DNA of 64,000 nucleotides, taken from positions 1,365,238 to 1,429,237 of the forward strand of contig OY718808.1 in NCBI GenBank assembly GCA_963070105.1. Direction: 5' to 3'. The first letter of the stretch is position 1. Each line of letters starts with the position of its first letter. The notes below the pieces were generated by a model. It saw nothing but the letters and a program-made list of their open reading frames with translations, searched no databases and was not told the origin of the DNA. This DNA is from Litomosoides sigmodontis. Taxonomy: Eukaryota > Nematoda > Chromadorea > Rhabditida > Onchocercidae. This document shows, piece after piece, positions 36,855-49,900 of the stretch. Made by a program: the position numbers and the translations under genes.

Positions 36855-39360
36855 AAGGGGAGGGGCGTTGTTGTCATTGAGGTACTATTAGTCCGTCCCA
36901 CCGCATTGACGGATGACACATCAGGTTGCATTTAGTGATACTGCAACTGCTTCAACCGCTTAGGTTCAATTTCTCCGCTTATGCAGCAGCAGCGCTTCCT
37001 CCAACGTGAACTATCGTCACGTTCCAGTGATACGGTGGTACTGTACCTAACATCTCTTTTGTCGTTCAACTCTTTCGACAATCAGCAAGTCCGCCCCATA
37101 CTATTGCAACTTTTTCGAAATACCAAAACTAGGAGAGTATATTCGCAGGGAGAGAGAGAGAGAGAGAGGGAAAAAGGGATGTCATATGATAATTGTTGAA
37201 GTTGTTGTTGGAAGTATGAATTTCTCGTACGATTTGGGAGCCAATTGCGCCAAACCGTTGAAACAGGAAATGTGCGCTGTAGGAATTAAATTGTGAAATT
37301 TCAGATGTTATGCACGACACTACTCGTCGAAAAGTTTCCGTCACCGCTAGGATACATTCCCTGCTGGGCAACGATACTTTCAAGTTTCATTGAAGCGGTC
37401 GTGACGGACACCGCGCGGATCGTTCCCATAGGCAGCCACATTTCCGTATTCATCCCTGCGTCAGAAACGGAACGGAAAGCAAAGTTTACGGATGCCACAA
37501 TGCAAACTTCGCCCGGTTTGCCCCCTTCCTCTCGCATCAGACAATTTACAAATTCCTTTCTTCTTCATGTCGCATGAAATAAATGGGTGAAATTTAAGGA
37601 TTGCAACTCAGCACGTCAATGATAGCTCGTCGATTGCGTGATATGGCTGACAGGTTCGAAGACTATTATATGCAAGAAGAAGAAGATCGCTGCACACCTG
37701 CGCTATTATCGCCGCAGTCAGAGGTCAGCGTTGGTTACATAATTTCCAAGAGCAATCCCACGCAGCAAAAATATGACTCAATTAATTGAGCGTCCGTTAG
37801 ATTCCGCTCAGACAAAGCTCACGCGCGAGGCTAACTTGCGAGGGCTCAATGAAGAAGTTACAACCGCTTGAGAATTTGAAATCCTTTCATAACGTCCGTA
37901 AGTAACCCTTCGGGCCATCAAACGAAGGAGGGACAGCGCACTTTGCGTGTTTGATAAAATTAATTTCAGTCGCAAAGCACGTCGCTTCCCACTTTCATCT
38001 CATTCCTTGCAAGAAATCTCATCAACGCTTTGCTGAAACGAATATTGGAGATGTTTTACGTGAGGAGAAAGTGAGCTGCACGTCTACGAGGATATTTTTT
38101 GTGTTACTGTGTACCGATATGTCTGACGGTCACTTGAAGTGCTAATTGTGGACCGTAACTGACCGGGCCTGACGTTTATGCCAAGTACTAAATTTGGTCA
38201 ATAATTGATAAAGGTTGAGAACCGTGTAAGTGCTAATTGTAATTAATAATTGATAAGGCTTGCAGAGCACACTGAGCGCTAACTGTTCTAGCGGGAAAGG
38301 TTATCGGTCAGTATAGTAATGCCGCAGCTTAATAAGTATTAGTCAATGTGTATTATTGGTGCTATGCGCGATGTTAGCAATCACTTAGTAGAAAATTGTT
38401 TCAAAGTTGTCGTCAGCGATTTTTTTGTGGTCAAATGAGCTTGCACGGTCATTGTCACTCTGTTTGCATTTTGTAAAAATAATTAATTGAAAAAGTCGCT
38501 TTGATTATTTGAATTTACCGCACTTTATTTCCAACTCTGCAAAATCTGCCAACGCGTAACAGTAGCAACTTGAAGATTACGGTATCGGGACCAAAACGTT
38601 TAGCCGCTCAGCTAGTGGTGGCTGTATAAATGACGTAATGAAGAGTGGCACCTGGTCGTTCAACTTTAGCACTTTAATTAATTCAACTATGAGTAATTGA
38701 ATAATCTCGAGCCGAAAGCATTTTTTACAACCTTTTACAAGTGCGCAGAGAGCGCTTCCGAATAGTGACCGCTCTCTTGGGTCATTATGAATATGTCTAA
38801 GTTTTTCCACTGTAAATGATTTCGTTAGCGCCAAGCGGTGACCTTTACAGAATGGCGAGAAAGGAGATCGAATCAAAGCTCGGGATTTGTGAAATGTTGC
38901 AAAAAAATGTTCTAGAAAATCGTGTTAGACCATATGCTTGCCTCTAAACCCAAAGCTCACCACCCGTCTGACCTCTTCCACTCTCGTAGTACTGAAACAA
39001 CGGCAATCTTAGATAAAGCATATGGTATTTATTTAAGTGCTTCCCATTCAAGTGGTTAATGTAGGAATTTTTCAGTGCTAAGACATCGGTAAACTAAATA
39101 ACAGTAGAGAATGACCTCGAGCTAGGATGGCTATCTAGCAACTCATCCCATCCTAGCTTGTCATCATCGCCTCTCAACTAAACTCATTCTAGCTTGTCAG
39201 CTTTTCTTAACAAAATTCACACCTGCGTAAACGTCGGAGGAAAATTGATGGATTGGCAATTAAACAGAAATGCACGCTCATTTGCGCCCACTCATATCGA
39301 ATTACATATTGTTGGAAAAGATTAGCAAATCACACTTCCAAATAACATCGTCCACAACAA
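36855..39360. repeat. Left arm of a large inverted repeat
   Basis: Sequence from about 36855 to 38790 matches the reverse complement of about 53630-55560 with only scattered substitutions. From about 38935 to 39360 the match continues to 53035-53460 but is clearly more diverged. Between these, 38790-38935 and 53460-53630 do not align. The two arms enclose about 13.7 kb. The arm contains a BH3 frame, a GA microsatellite (37151-37170) and antisense frames that are conserved only because the arms are nearly identical. Confidence 0.95.
37305..37789 (+). CDS. BH3-only cell-death activator candidate, left-arm copy (EGL-1/CED-13-like)
   Basis: An uninterrupted frame with ATG at 37619 (56 codons, TGA at 37789) contains [12 protein letters not shown] followed by E-D-Y-Y. 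This fits the BH3 pattern hydrophobic-X3-L-X2-hydrophobic-(G/A)-D-X-hydrophobic at every position and resembles BH3 helices of vertebrate BMF/BIM type. BH3-only proteins bind anti-apoptotic BCL-2 proteins (CED-9 in nematodes) at mitochondria and release CED-4. A plausible spliced form starts at ATG 37305, directly after TTTCAG: exon 37305-37483 (donor GTTTAC, phase 2) joins 37612-37789 (acceptor AACTCAG), giving 118 residues with BH3 near residues 64-75, similar in size to EGL-1. The splice is inferred and the shorter frame may be the whole gene. GC content is above the surroundings. The protein is identical to the right-arm copy. Confidence 0.55.
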
Positions 39361-40833
39361 ACTGACTAATTAGCTGTGCGTCCTGTTTGCCATAAGGATA
39401 ATTAATTTTAAAAGAATTCTAGAAAATGTGTTGAGTTGTACGCAAATGACATCGATTTTTACATAATTTTGTGATATCACTTGACATTTAATCAATTTTT
39501 CCATTCTTCCATGAAGTAAAATTGAATTTGAGCTCTTTTAAAAAATTTAACAATTTCTCCGTAATTTTCAATGCTTCCTCATAGATGTCAATCATTGCAA
39601 GAAGAGGAAGTGAGAAAGATCTTTGATAGCTATAAATTAGGAAAGTATTGCGAAATTCGTATCACTCATCAACAATTAAATTTGACGTTGAAAATAATTT
39701 TGCAACAAATTTATAAATTTAGCAAAGTTCGCAAAACGATGCAAATTGTTAAAAGCATTCAGTTAAAATGGTGGAAATTTCAATTTAAAAAATTTATTAA
39801 GATAATTTTACAAGTATAGTAACTTCGTCTTCACTTCTGAACTATTAGCATCTTCCAAATGTGATAAATGATGATGATGTGAAATTTACTAAATTATTGC
39901 GCTTTTCAGAAAGTTCAAATTGGATTTTGCCACTGCCTTTGTTGCTCCTCCGACCAATTTCTGTTTTACGACGAAATCAATTTTACTTAAGTAACCGTCG
40001 AGCATTATTTGCTTCATAACACACCCTTCCAATCATTTTAATGGAAATTAGACGACGAACAGAAGGATGAATTAAAAATTTGTCAAGTCCAAGAAGATCT
40101 GTCAATTTAAATGAGTTGTAATATTCCACATCAATTTCGTGCTAGCTGCTTCAAATCATCAATTTGTTAGTTTGAAATTTTCAAGTGGTACAATTAAAAT
40201 TACCCAAAAAGCTTTTTTATTCCTTTCTGTATTTTGTACTGTTAAATTGTCTAATTTAAATTTAAAACAGAATTTCAATTCTATGCAAAATTATTATCAA
40301 CATCAATGTGTAATATTTTCGTTGCTACCAATCAATCGATCATCCAAAGAAAATTGCCGAAAAAGTAAGAATGGAAAAAACGAACACGAACTATCATTAC
40401 TGCAACAACAACGAATGGAATTATGAAATTCTCGCCACCAATCAACAACGACTAAATTTAAATCGAAAAAAGGAAGTGAAGAAAAAAACAAAATTTTTTT
40501 TTTGCCGATGAAATAAAATGATAATTTTGACAAAATGAATCATTCCACTCGTTCATCTTTCATTTTAGCACTTTGGATCACTTTGCAATTTCATTTCATT
40601 TTGTAACAAACAAAAATGAATGAATGAATTATTACTACGTGCACGTCGTACGTGTAAATCTTACGCGACAGTAACATCAGAAGAAAATCTTATCTCCAAA
40701 AATTCTTCATCGTAATTACCGCATATTGAAACGATGAAAATATCAAATATGCTATTGTTGTTGCTACTACACTTTGTGTATCACTCACAATCGGATCGGA
40801 CTGCGATCAGATAGGTTATTCATTCGCTTCATT

Positions 40834-40900
40834 CCTCTCTCTCTCTCTCTCTCTCTTTCCCTCCCTCTCTCTCTCTCTTTCTCTCCCTTTTTCTCTTTCT
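40834..40900. repeat. CT-rich microsatellite
   Basis: (CT)n with TTTCCC interruptions; frames through it are low-complexity artefacts. Confidence 0.95.
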
Positions 40901-43900
40901 CATTGAACCACTTTAAGTGGGAATTTGTTGAGACGAAGTGTAAATGCAGCAAAATGTCAGCATTCATACAATTAGTCAATCAAATTTATAATTTTTTTTT
41001 TAATCAGCAAGGAAAAAGAAAAGAGCAATTCTGAAAAATATTTCCAAAAATTACTGCTAAACTGTAAGTGTCATTTCCAAAAAAATAATTCATTCCCTTC
41101 AGAACTGTATGTAATAGAATTAATTACCTCATTAATTCAATAATTCACTAAATTATTTAAATTGTTTAACATTATTCAAAAACTTTCATCAAATTCTAAC
41201 TTTCACTTCAATGAAATTTCACACATTATTTTTATGATTGTCTTCTACTTTCCAACCTTACAACTCTATAATTTGCTGCAAAAAAATCGCTCATTCTTTT
41301 TTTTCTCCTTTTGTTTATTTGTTTTATGAGACAATGAGGTGCGAGGTGTTAAACTAAATGAAATCAAATAAAACTTCGTAAGAGAAGCAAGCTGATTACG
41401 ATCGGATCGGTGAAATAAAAAAAAAAAAAGAACGGTTATTTATTTTAATGTGCGCTCCGAATGGATGCAGCCAATTTTCTTTTTTGACAGTTTAATCACT
41501 TCACACCATTCTTTGTGTTCCTAATTTTCAACTTTTTTTTTTTCCTTTTTTTTGGTGACGGCAAAATGAAGGAGCATAAAATGATCGTTCCATCTCCACT
41601 TCATTCCTATAAATATAAATATGTCTCATAAGTACGCACACACACGTAGAGCACATAAATAGTATTGTTCGGCCGGGAACATCTATGCTTGTTAATTTAG
41701 AAAAAAAAATTCTTGCGGTAAAAATTTGAAACATTGAGAATTTGATGATCTAGTAGTAATGTGCTAGTAACGTAAGGACGTAGGAGGAGTGACATTTGTT
41801 ACGTGATCGCTCCACGTTTTGCTCTTCTATCAAATGTACTAGAACATACTTTGCCTTGCTCATCAATTCCTTCAATTCTGGAAACATTTGGAAGTGTTCG
41901 AAGATTAGAGAGTAAATTAAATTGATATATTTGCTTGCTGCTGAGCATACTTAAATTAATTGTGAGATAATTTGATTGAAATTGGAAATATTAGAGAAAC
42001 AATTGCCAGCGGAAGTTTTAAAGGGTAAAGGGAAAGGAATGAAATTTGAAAACAATTTAGCCACAATAATTATGAATTAATCAATTTTCTCCTGATGATA
42101 TTCCATGATAAACTGCTAAGTTATTATAGCTTATCCTCTTCTCTCTCACAGTTAGCTTTGCAATAAATCGCAAATTAGCCATTTCTGCAAACAATTGCTT
42201 AACAGAAACGGAAAAATATTCCTGAGGAATATTCATATTTGAAAGATTGATTTAAGCTCATTTATTAATTAAAAAGTTAAGTTTCTTGCACGGAGCAAAC
42301 TTTGCAGTATTTTTGATCGAATAAAACTTTTATCAAATAATTCATAATTTTTAAAGCGTAATGATTGTAGCATCGGAAAACTTACTTTAAGAATAAGATA
42401 GTGAAAGTGAACTCTGATGTGCTCTACGCTCATTAATCTCATTACAAACATCTGCTATAGTTTATTCAATGTAACACAAAACAGGTTATTTTTGAAGTAA
42501 TCCGACAATGGAATGAATAATTTAAAATTCTATTGTTAACTGAGTTCTATCTGGCATACAATTTGCTTTTACAACAATGAAGTATTAATTGCATTGTTGA
42601 TAGAGTGGGTTTGGGTCAGTGGTCACCACAACTGTGGTACGCCTGTGATGATGACGGTGATTCATCTCACACAAAGCAATAATTGAAATCGTCTCTTTCT
42701 GTTCATCGCATTAAATTATTACAATTCACTGTCCCTTTTCATTTCTCCTCTTTAGCAGCAACCGCTTTAGCGTGTTGGCCAAATTAGCATGAAAAGATTG
42801 TAATGAGCAAGCAAATTAACGATGTCTAATTGCTAACTGTTGCACGGAAATACGGTTGTTGAACAGTGTGTGCATATGTTTAAACAAATCTCATCCGTTG
42901 ATTCCACTGGAAGTGTTTGAGTGGAAACAGCTTGTGCTAAGTTTGTTTACGGCTACTAATGAAAAACCACTTGGATTAATGGACTATACTGATTGTTATC
43001 TGAAATATGATCACATTCTTCAACTGTTATTTATATCACCTGAATAAACTATTGCAATTTAAACCATAATTTTTTGATTAAAATTTTGCTCTAAAAATTA
43101 TTCATCATAAAATGTTCGTAATTTTCATTTAGCAGCTAACAGTTAGCTACATTGTAGCTCGGAAAAGAAACGAAAACTAAGCCTTATCTTGCTGATTTCT
43201 ACAATTTGTTTAGTATATCTATGCAATTTTACGCTTCTTTAAATGTCCTTTAAAACATCTAAAAATTGTTAACAATCATTCATCCGACGAATTATCAATA
43301 TTCAGCTGTCACAACTGTCGTCGCAACCTATCCATCCAATTGATGCCATTATCCATTCCACTCGTTGGTGAATTCGTCCAGTGTGGATCACGGCATGAAT
43401 AAAATTGCTCTTATTTGTTTATTCTTTTGGAACAGAAATTAAATTGGATGAATCATTCATTCGCTTAGTGGCAAAACTGAAAAATGACTTTAAATTAGCT
43501 GACTGAGTGTACGCACATTTCGTCCTACTCTGCAAACTGCTCGCAATGGACGTGACGAGGTTAGAGGATGTGATTTATTCAAAAATTAAGATAAAATGAA
43601 AAAAGACATGAAAACGTAGCAGATACATTTCTGTTGCTAATGTATCTACAACATTACCTGTAACATTAAAACAATGAACTCACAACGTCCTCATTACGGT
43701 AACAACACTACAAATGTTTAGACGGAACGTAACCTTCCTCTCCTCTCCTCAAACACCATATTATTTAAAATACAAATATTTTAAACTAAAAAAAATATAT
43801 ACAAACAAACCGGCAATAAACGCACAAAAAACGATAAATACATAGGTATACAAATAGGCGACAGAAGAAGAAACAAACGCATCCTCACGGGAAATGAATG

Positions 43901-43907
43901 GTTTCTA

Positions 43908-46900
43908 TTAAAATAAAAGTATTCTTCTTAATTTTTCATGAAACATCAAAGGTAATAATCTTAGTGAGGGGAAACGTGCTGCATCTGACGAACACGGACA
44001 CACCTGCAGTCAGATTACTGTAAATTATGGAATAAACAAACAAACAATTAAAACAAAGACGCATGGAATTACTGTACATATCACTGCAGTGCAACGAAAC
44101 ATGAAATCAGTGTAGGAATCATTACAATTACAACCAAGTGAGAATGACGGAAATGAAAGGCCAAAGAATTAATTTATTTCAACTGCGACAAAAACGCTTC
44201 ACTTCTTAGCTCCATCTGTCATACTCTCATGAGATATTACTCGCCTTATATAAAGGTATTCATTTGAAAATTGCCTGCAGTTTACTTCATGCGACTGAAA
44301 ACTCAACAAGTACTTTGAAGGATAGCAACATATGTGAATCTATTCAGCTTAGCTAATCTTCAAATATTAGCGCTTGAGAAAAACAAATATTCGCAGTAAG
44401 TAACTCACCACAACAAAGGCAGAAATAATTCAAACAAATGCAAAAAATTTGAAGGAACGTAGTTATGTAGTTATGAATAATTGTGATGACAAGTTAAACA
44501 TGCTAAAATGACAACTTGGTTTTGGTGGCGCTGTTCTTGGAAATTTTCAAAACCCATTTCGCATGATAAAAAAATAGTCGTTCACTAATGATGTCGGCAA
44601 CAAACTTAATTATTCTGAAGCACTGAAATAAAAATTTGATAAATTAATTTGATTTTGGAGATTTTATTTTCAATAACGGTATTTAGACGAGTCCTAATCA
44701 TCATAATAGGAGAAAATTTTCCTATGCTTGCTAAAATTATAAGTAATGTAAAGATGGTTAAAAATATTCCTCGCATCAAATTACATAGAACTTACAGTTT
44801 TACTGTAACAATATGCCTTGAACACTCAAAAAAATCACTGTAAACACAACTTACGTATTGGGAGGTAATTTTGTCCCATTGCGATTGAGTGCTTTCAGAA
44901 ATGTTTTGAAATTCAACTTCGAAATTATCCGCCAAACGTCGAAGCTTTTCAGCAATAATCCGGCCGTCCCATCCCTTTTGTTTTCCTACAGAAGAAAATG
45001 TTTAAAAAATTAACAGTAAAACAAAAATTCATGGAAAACAGTTGAAAAAAGAAGCAGAATCATTAAGCGAATTTCTCATCAGCAGAATTAATTGATTGCA
45101 AAAAATGATATTTGGACAAACAAAAAAAAAAATTAAGTTAATCTTAATAAAATAGAGTAATAAAAATTAAATGGAACTAATGCCTTCGTAATTCTCGGCA
45201 TCTAACTCGTTAATGATTTTCCCAGGTTTAATTTCGCTGTTTCGGAAGCCTACACCCAGAAAGTAACTTTTCTGAATAACTGACTCATCTTCTTTCAAAT
45301 TTCCCTGTTCCATTCTTATGCAACCCTAAAATGCAAGTTCCACAATTCAAGCTTCTACGATAAATGACAAATTTAATAAAAATATACCTCAATTTTTTTA
45401 ACTAGATTAAGTTTTTTTTTTTAAAAAAAGATTATTTTATTTGTGACAGTGTTGTCGGTGGAGTTTATGAGACAGTTATTTCCAAAAAATTGCAATAAAC
45501 CAACAATGAAATACTACTAATGGCTTACCTGAATGCAGCATTTGGCATGATTAACAAATAAATTACCAAAATAGCAGGGCGAAATTGCTAGGATATGCGA
45601 GCAACCCAAACAACTCTTATCAAAAATACCAGCAGAATAATGCATCTGAAACATTGTTGAAAATACAGTAACAATCATTGTATGGGTAAAAAAGTATTAG
45701 CGAAAAGAAGTACCACACGCAAAACCAAGACCAGTCTTTTCCCCACAATACAACAGTTAACTACAAGCATTCTTCATGCTCAATTACCAAATTCAAAATT
45801 TATCGAAATAGCATCACGTGTAAATAATACTGCTCGTCCAGTTCATGCATGATTCACTGAGAGTAGGATTAAGTAACTAACTTCATACATTCTTCACATT
45901 ACTTTCATCAGCTAGCACATCTCAAATGAAACTGTTGAAATTAGCTTTAAAGCGAAATGTTTTTCTTTTTATCTCTACCATGTGAAACGTTCAAAAGATT
46001 GTTGCAATATTTTACGTCCTAAAATTCGTAAATGCGTAAATTTTTTGGAGGGCGGAAGTGTAAACCGTCCTACACCACTCATTAATTCACCAAACACAAG
46101 CAAAAACGCAAGCATTTTTTGTAAATATGGAAATGCTACGTGCCACTGCAACATGCGTGTGTTTGCAAGGAAAAGGAACTTCCATGCATTTTACGTGCGT
46201 ATTGCTCGTTGCAACTCATCCACAAATATGCATGCATACATGCATGTATGCACGTGTATGTATATGCGCGTGCGTATGCATGCATGTATGTGTGCGTGTA
46301 TGTGTGTGTATGTATGTGTGTGTGTATGTATGTGTGTGTATGTATGTGTGTGTATGTATGTGTGTGTATGTATGTGTATGTGTATGTGTGTAGGTATGTA
46401 GGCATGATGTAGCATACATGTAGTGAAATGTATTGAATGCAACTTACTACACTTGATGTGGATATATTAATGAGTATGTTTGTTTGTCTGTTTCTATATT
46501 GAACGGTTACAGCTCAAATCATTTCTGTTTAAATTTTAATTTTAACGCGTTTTGCATTTAAATTTTAAAACTAAAACATTGTTCCATGGCTGATCTCATA
46601 GCTATAAATGTAATAGTTATCCTTTCTTAACTTTCAGCTACAAGCACTTCAAACAAGTGAGAAAAGAAAATAACTGAAAGTGAATTTTGAATGGTAGTGT
46701 TAGCTGAAATATAACGCAAGGAATAGCAGTAGGATAATTAAGCGTATTTGATGATAGCTGTCATTAACATTAGAAGCATGCAGCAATGCAGCGTACGTCT
46801 CCAATAACATAATTTAGTGCAAAATAGAGAAGGAACTCTATGAGATGAAAAATTTGCATATAATATAAAGCAAATAAAAAAAAAAACAGTATTATTGAAT

Positions 46901-49900
46901 TAACGGTTATTTGCTGTTACAATTCCTGCGCATAGTGAGAAAGAAATGTAATTTATCATTCACTAACACAATAAAGAGATTTTAACCTCAATTATCGATT
47001 TACGCTAACTTAAAATATTTCGAACTTCACACCAGGTTGAAATACTTGAAACATTTTTTTGATTCATTAAGACGTGCAAATTTCTCTCGCAAACATCAAC
47101 ACTATAACGTTGACCTTGAGTCCTCCCAAATGGACAAATTCCGAGCAATCTGTAATGTTGACCTTGAGCTAACGGGACATCTCGGTCCTCCCAAATGAAC
47201 GAGTTCCGAGAAACACCAGCACCACGTTTAACAGCACACGCAAACTAAGGAAGACACCGTGCAAATACATGTGTGGATGAGAGTGAGCATGTTTTTTCGC
47301 GCAATTTCACGCTCGTGAATGTAATGGAATACGAGTGGAAATACGGTATGCAAATGCAGTCGTCTTACAGTTCGAGACGATGAAATGTGATGTGTTATCA
47401 TTATGATAGCATCGACCATTCATTCCTTGCTGGTTTACTCTAATTGTAATTGTTGTTCTCATCCATTGATTAATATTAATACCGTCAATTTTAGACTGCT
47501 TTGAAGCATGATTAGCTAGATCAATGATTTGCCGATATAGATTAAGCTATCTTTCTCGATTGATCGAGTTGAAATGGTATCGTCACATTTGATTAGATTT
47601 GCAAAATTACAAATGTTTTCAGAAATGTAGCAATCATTGCATATATTTATTCGTTTATCAATAATTCTTTCCTATCCACAGAGGTCACTAAATCATTTCA
47701 TTCTCTTTTTTTCTTTTCTCAAATAATTCTAAATTTGGTAATACAAATTAGAAAGCAAATGGAGTACATAATTTAAGTATTTTTCTCGCATCTTGTGGTT
47801 GAACATCATTTTTGGAATAAAATTGGATCACCTGAAAGTAATTTTAAACATTCGAAACTAATTTTGAACTATCCCATTCTTTGTTAGTTCACACTATTTG
47901 CAATCCTTGACCTCAGCTATTTATTGAATTATTATCAATATTACATTAATGATAACTATATGATTGTGAAGACAACCAGTAAAAATTTTTTTTTCGAAGG
48001 TCCAAAAAGTAATTGGAGCAATTTATCAATTTTTCTCAGTTAATACTCTCGGAGAAGAAATTTTTGTAAATGTAAATTTTGATACTATTTGTTGCCGTAA
48101 AAAAAAATTACGATAACACTAATTGGAATGGTTCGGAGGAAAATAATGCTTCTTACAGCTCATCTTCTTGCATTCATTGCAACACTCCCAGGTAATTTAC
48201 CTAATTATTGAAAATAATAGGAACGTAAAATCATTCCAATCGGTCCGTTGGTCAGTCGGTATCTGAGAAAGCACTATCCTCCGTTGTCGCTTTCCATCTG
48301 TCCACCAATTAACAATTAACTGTCCACTCTTTCCATTCAATGGGATTTTCGTCGTCGACAAAGAAAAACGCTTTCTCTCACGCCAAAATGCAACAACAAA
48401 AGATAGCAGCAATAAATGATTGATCACTCTAGCTTATTTGAAATCTAAGTTAATCATTTTATTTTTACTTAACCTCACGTAATTGAAGAGTTCATTGTAA
48501 AATGATCGCTGAAAAGATTAGCCAAAACTATGAACTTTGTATTTTATGCGTGTGTGCGTGCATGCATGTGTTTAATTTCATTTAAATAAATTACACTATG
48601 TAAAATCTTTGAATAAATAATTCTGTACATGCTTTTTGCTAACAATTTTACAACTTTCAACACTTTGCACACCTCGTAAATGAATTCAATTAAGAGGCTT
48701 TTGCTAATTTAAATTGTTTCCTTCGCAAAAATGAACGAAAGGAAATAAATGCGAGTTAATTCGTATAAATTTTCGCATTTGAATAGTTCGAGCAAAAAGG
48801 GCAATCAGTGTGGCGCATTTGTGATGCAAGCGATTGAGAGCGATGATGAACGATGAGGATAAGTAACAAGCAACAATGATGCTAGAAGATAGCAATTAAA
48901 TATTTGCAAATTCGCTAAGCAGTCCACATTTAGTGTCATTTTAATTGAGGACAAACAAAGCAATCGAATTATATTTCGCTAACCAATCAGCCAACCAACC
49001 AACCAACCAACCAACCAACCAACCAACCAACCGACCAACCAACCGACCAACCAACCAACCAACCAACCAACCAACCAACCAACCAACCAACCAACCAACC
49101 AACCAACCAACCAACCAACCAACCAACCAACCAACCAACCAACCAACCAACCAACCAACCAACCGACCAACCAACCAACCAACCAACCAACCAACCAACC
49201 GACCAACCAACCGACCAACCAACCGACCAACCAACCGACCAGTCGACCAATCGACCAACCGATTAACCGACTAACAATCCAACAAAAAAAAAAGCCGATA
49301 TGCATGTCTGTTAGCTCATTAATACTAAAAGCATTAGAATAAAATTAAGAAAACAAAATTCAGATTTGCATAAATTTGCAACAATTTCATTTTTCGTCTC
49401 TTTTCCATTTTTTCTTTTCGTTGTTTGACAAACAAAGGATTTATTTTCGTAATTGAAGGAAATTGCATGTATTGAAGAGGCGAAGTGCTTTTTTCTGATA
49501 AAAATAAAAATTATGCAACATTATTTGTTAAAAAAAGAAATGAAGATTTAAATTATTAAAAAAGACAAATTTTGACAGGAAATTATTGAATTAAATATTT
49601 TGGTTCATTTTCCATCATACTTTTTCATCTAATGAGTTACACGATAGGTAGAGTTAGTTAATTTACTTTGAATTGTATTTTTGTACATTTTAGAATTTGA
49701 GAGATTTAAATGCCTTTGTGGTAAGTGTTGGAAAAGCTTAAGAATTAGCGTTTAATTATAAATAACTCTTTTTTCCATTTTTAAACAGTAACTTTTAACA
49801 AATGATGTCAAAAAAATTTTGTCCAAATTTGATACAAAGTTTTTTTAATTCTTATTATTACTAGCTGAGTAATTTACTATTGCTACTATTAAATTTTTTA

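Noticed and set aside
38577..38876. Minus-strand 99-codon frame shared with the right arm (53576-53836)
   Set aside because: The arms are nearly identical, so sharing is not evidence. The two base differences noticed both change the amino acid (Cys/Phe and Lys/Asn), which argues against coding constraint.
46127..46442. Six frames of 67-139 codons rich in Cys/Val/Met or His/Thr/Tyr
   Set aside because: Artefacts of the TG/TA repeat.
48941..49305. Four overlapping 87-109-codon frames on both strands
   Set aside because: They are encoded entirely by the (CCAA)n array, whose 12-base period keeps frames open; no gene evidence.
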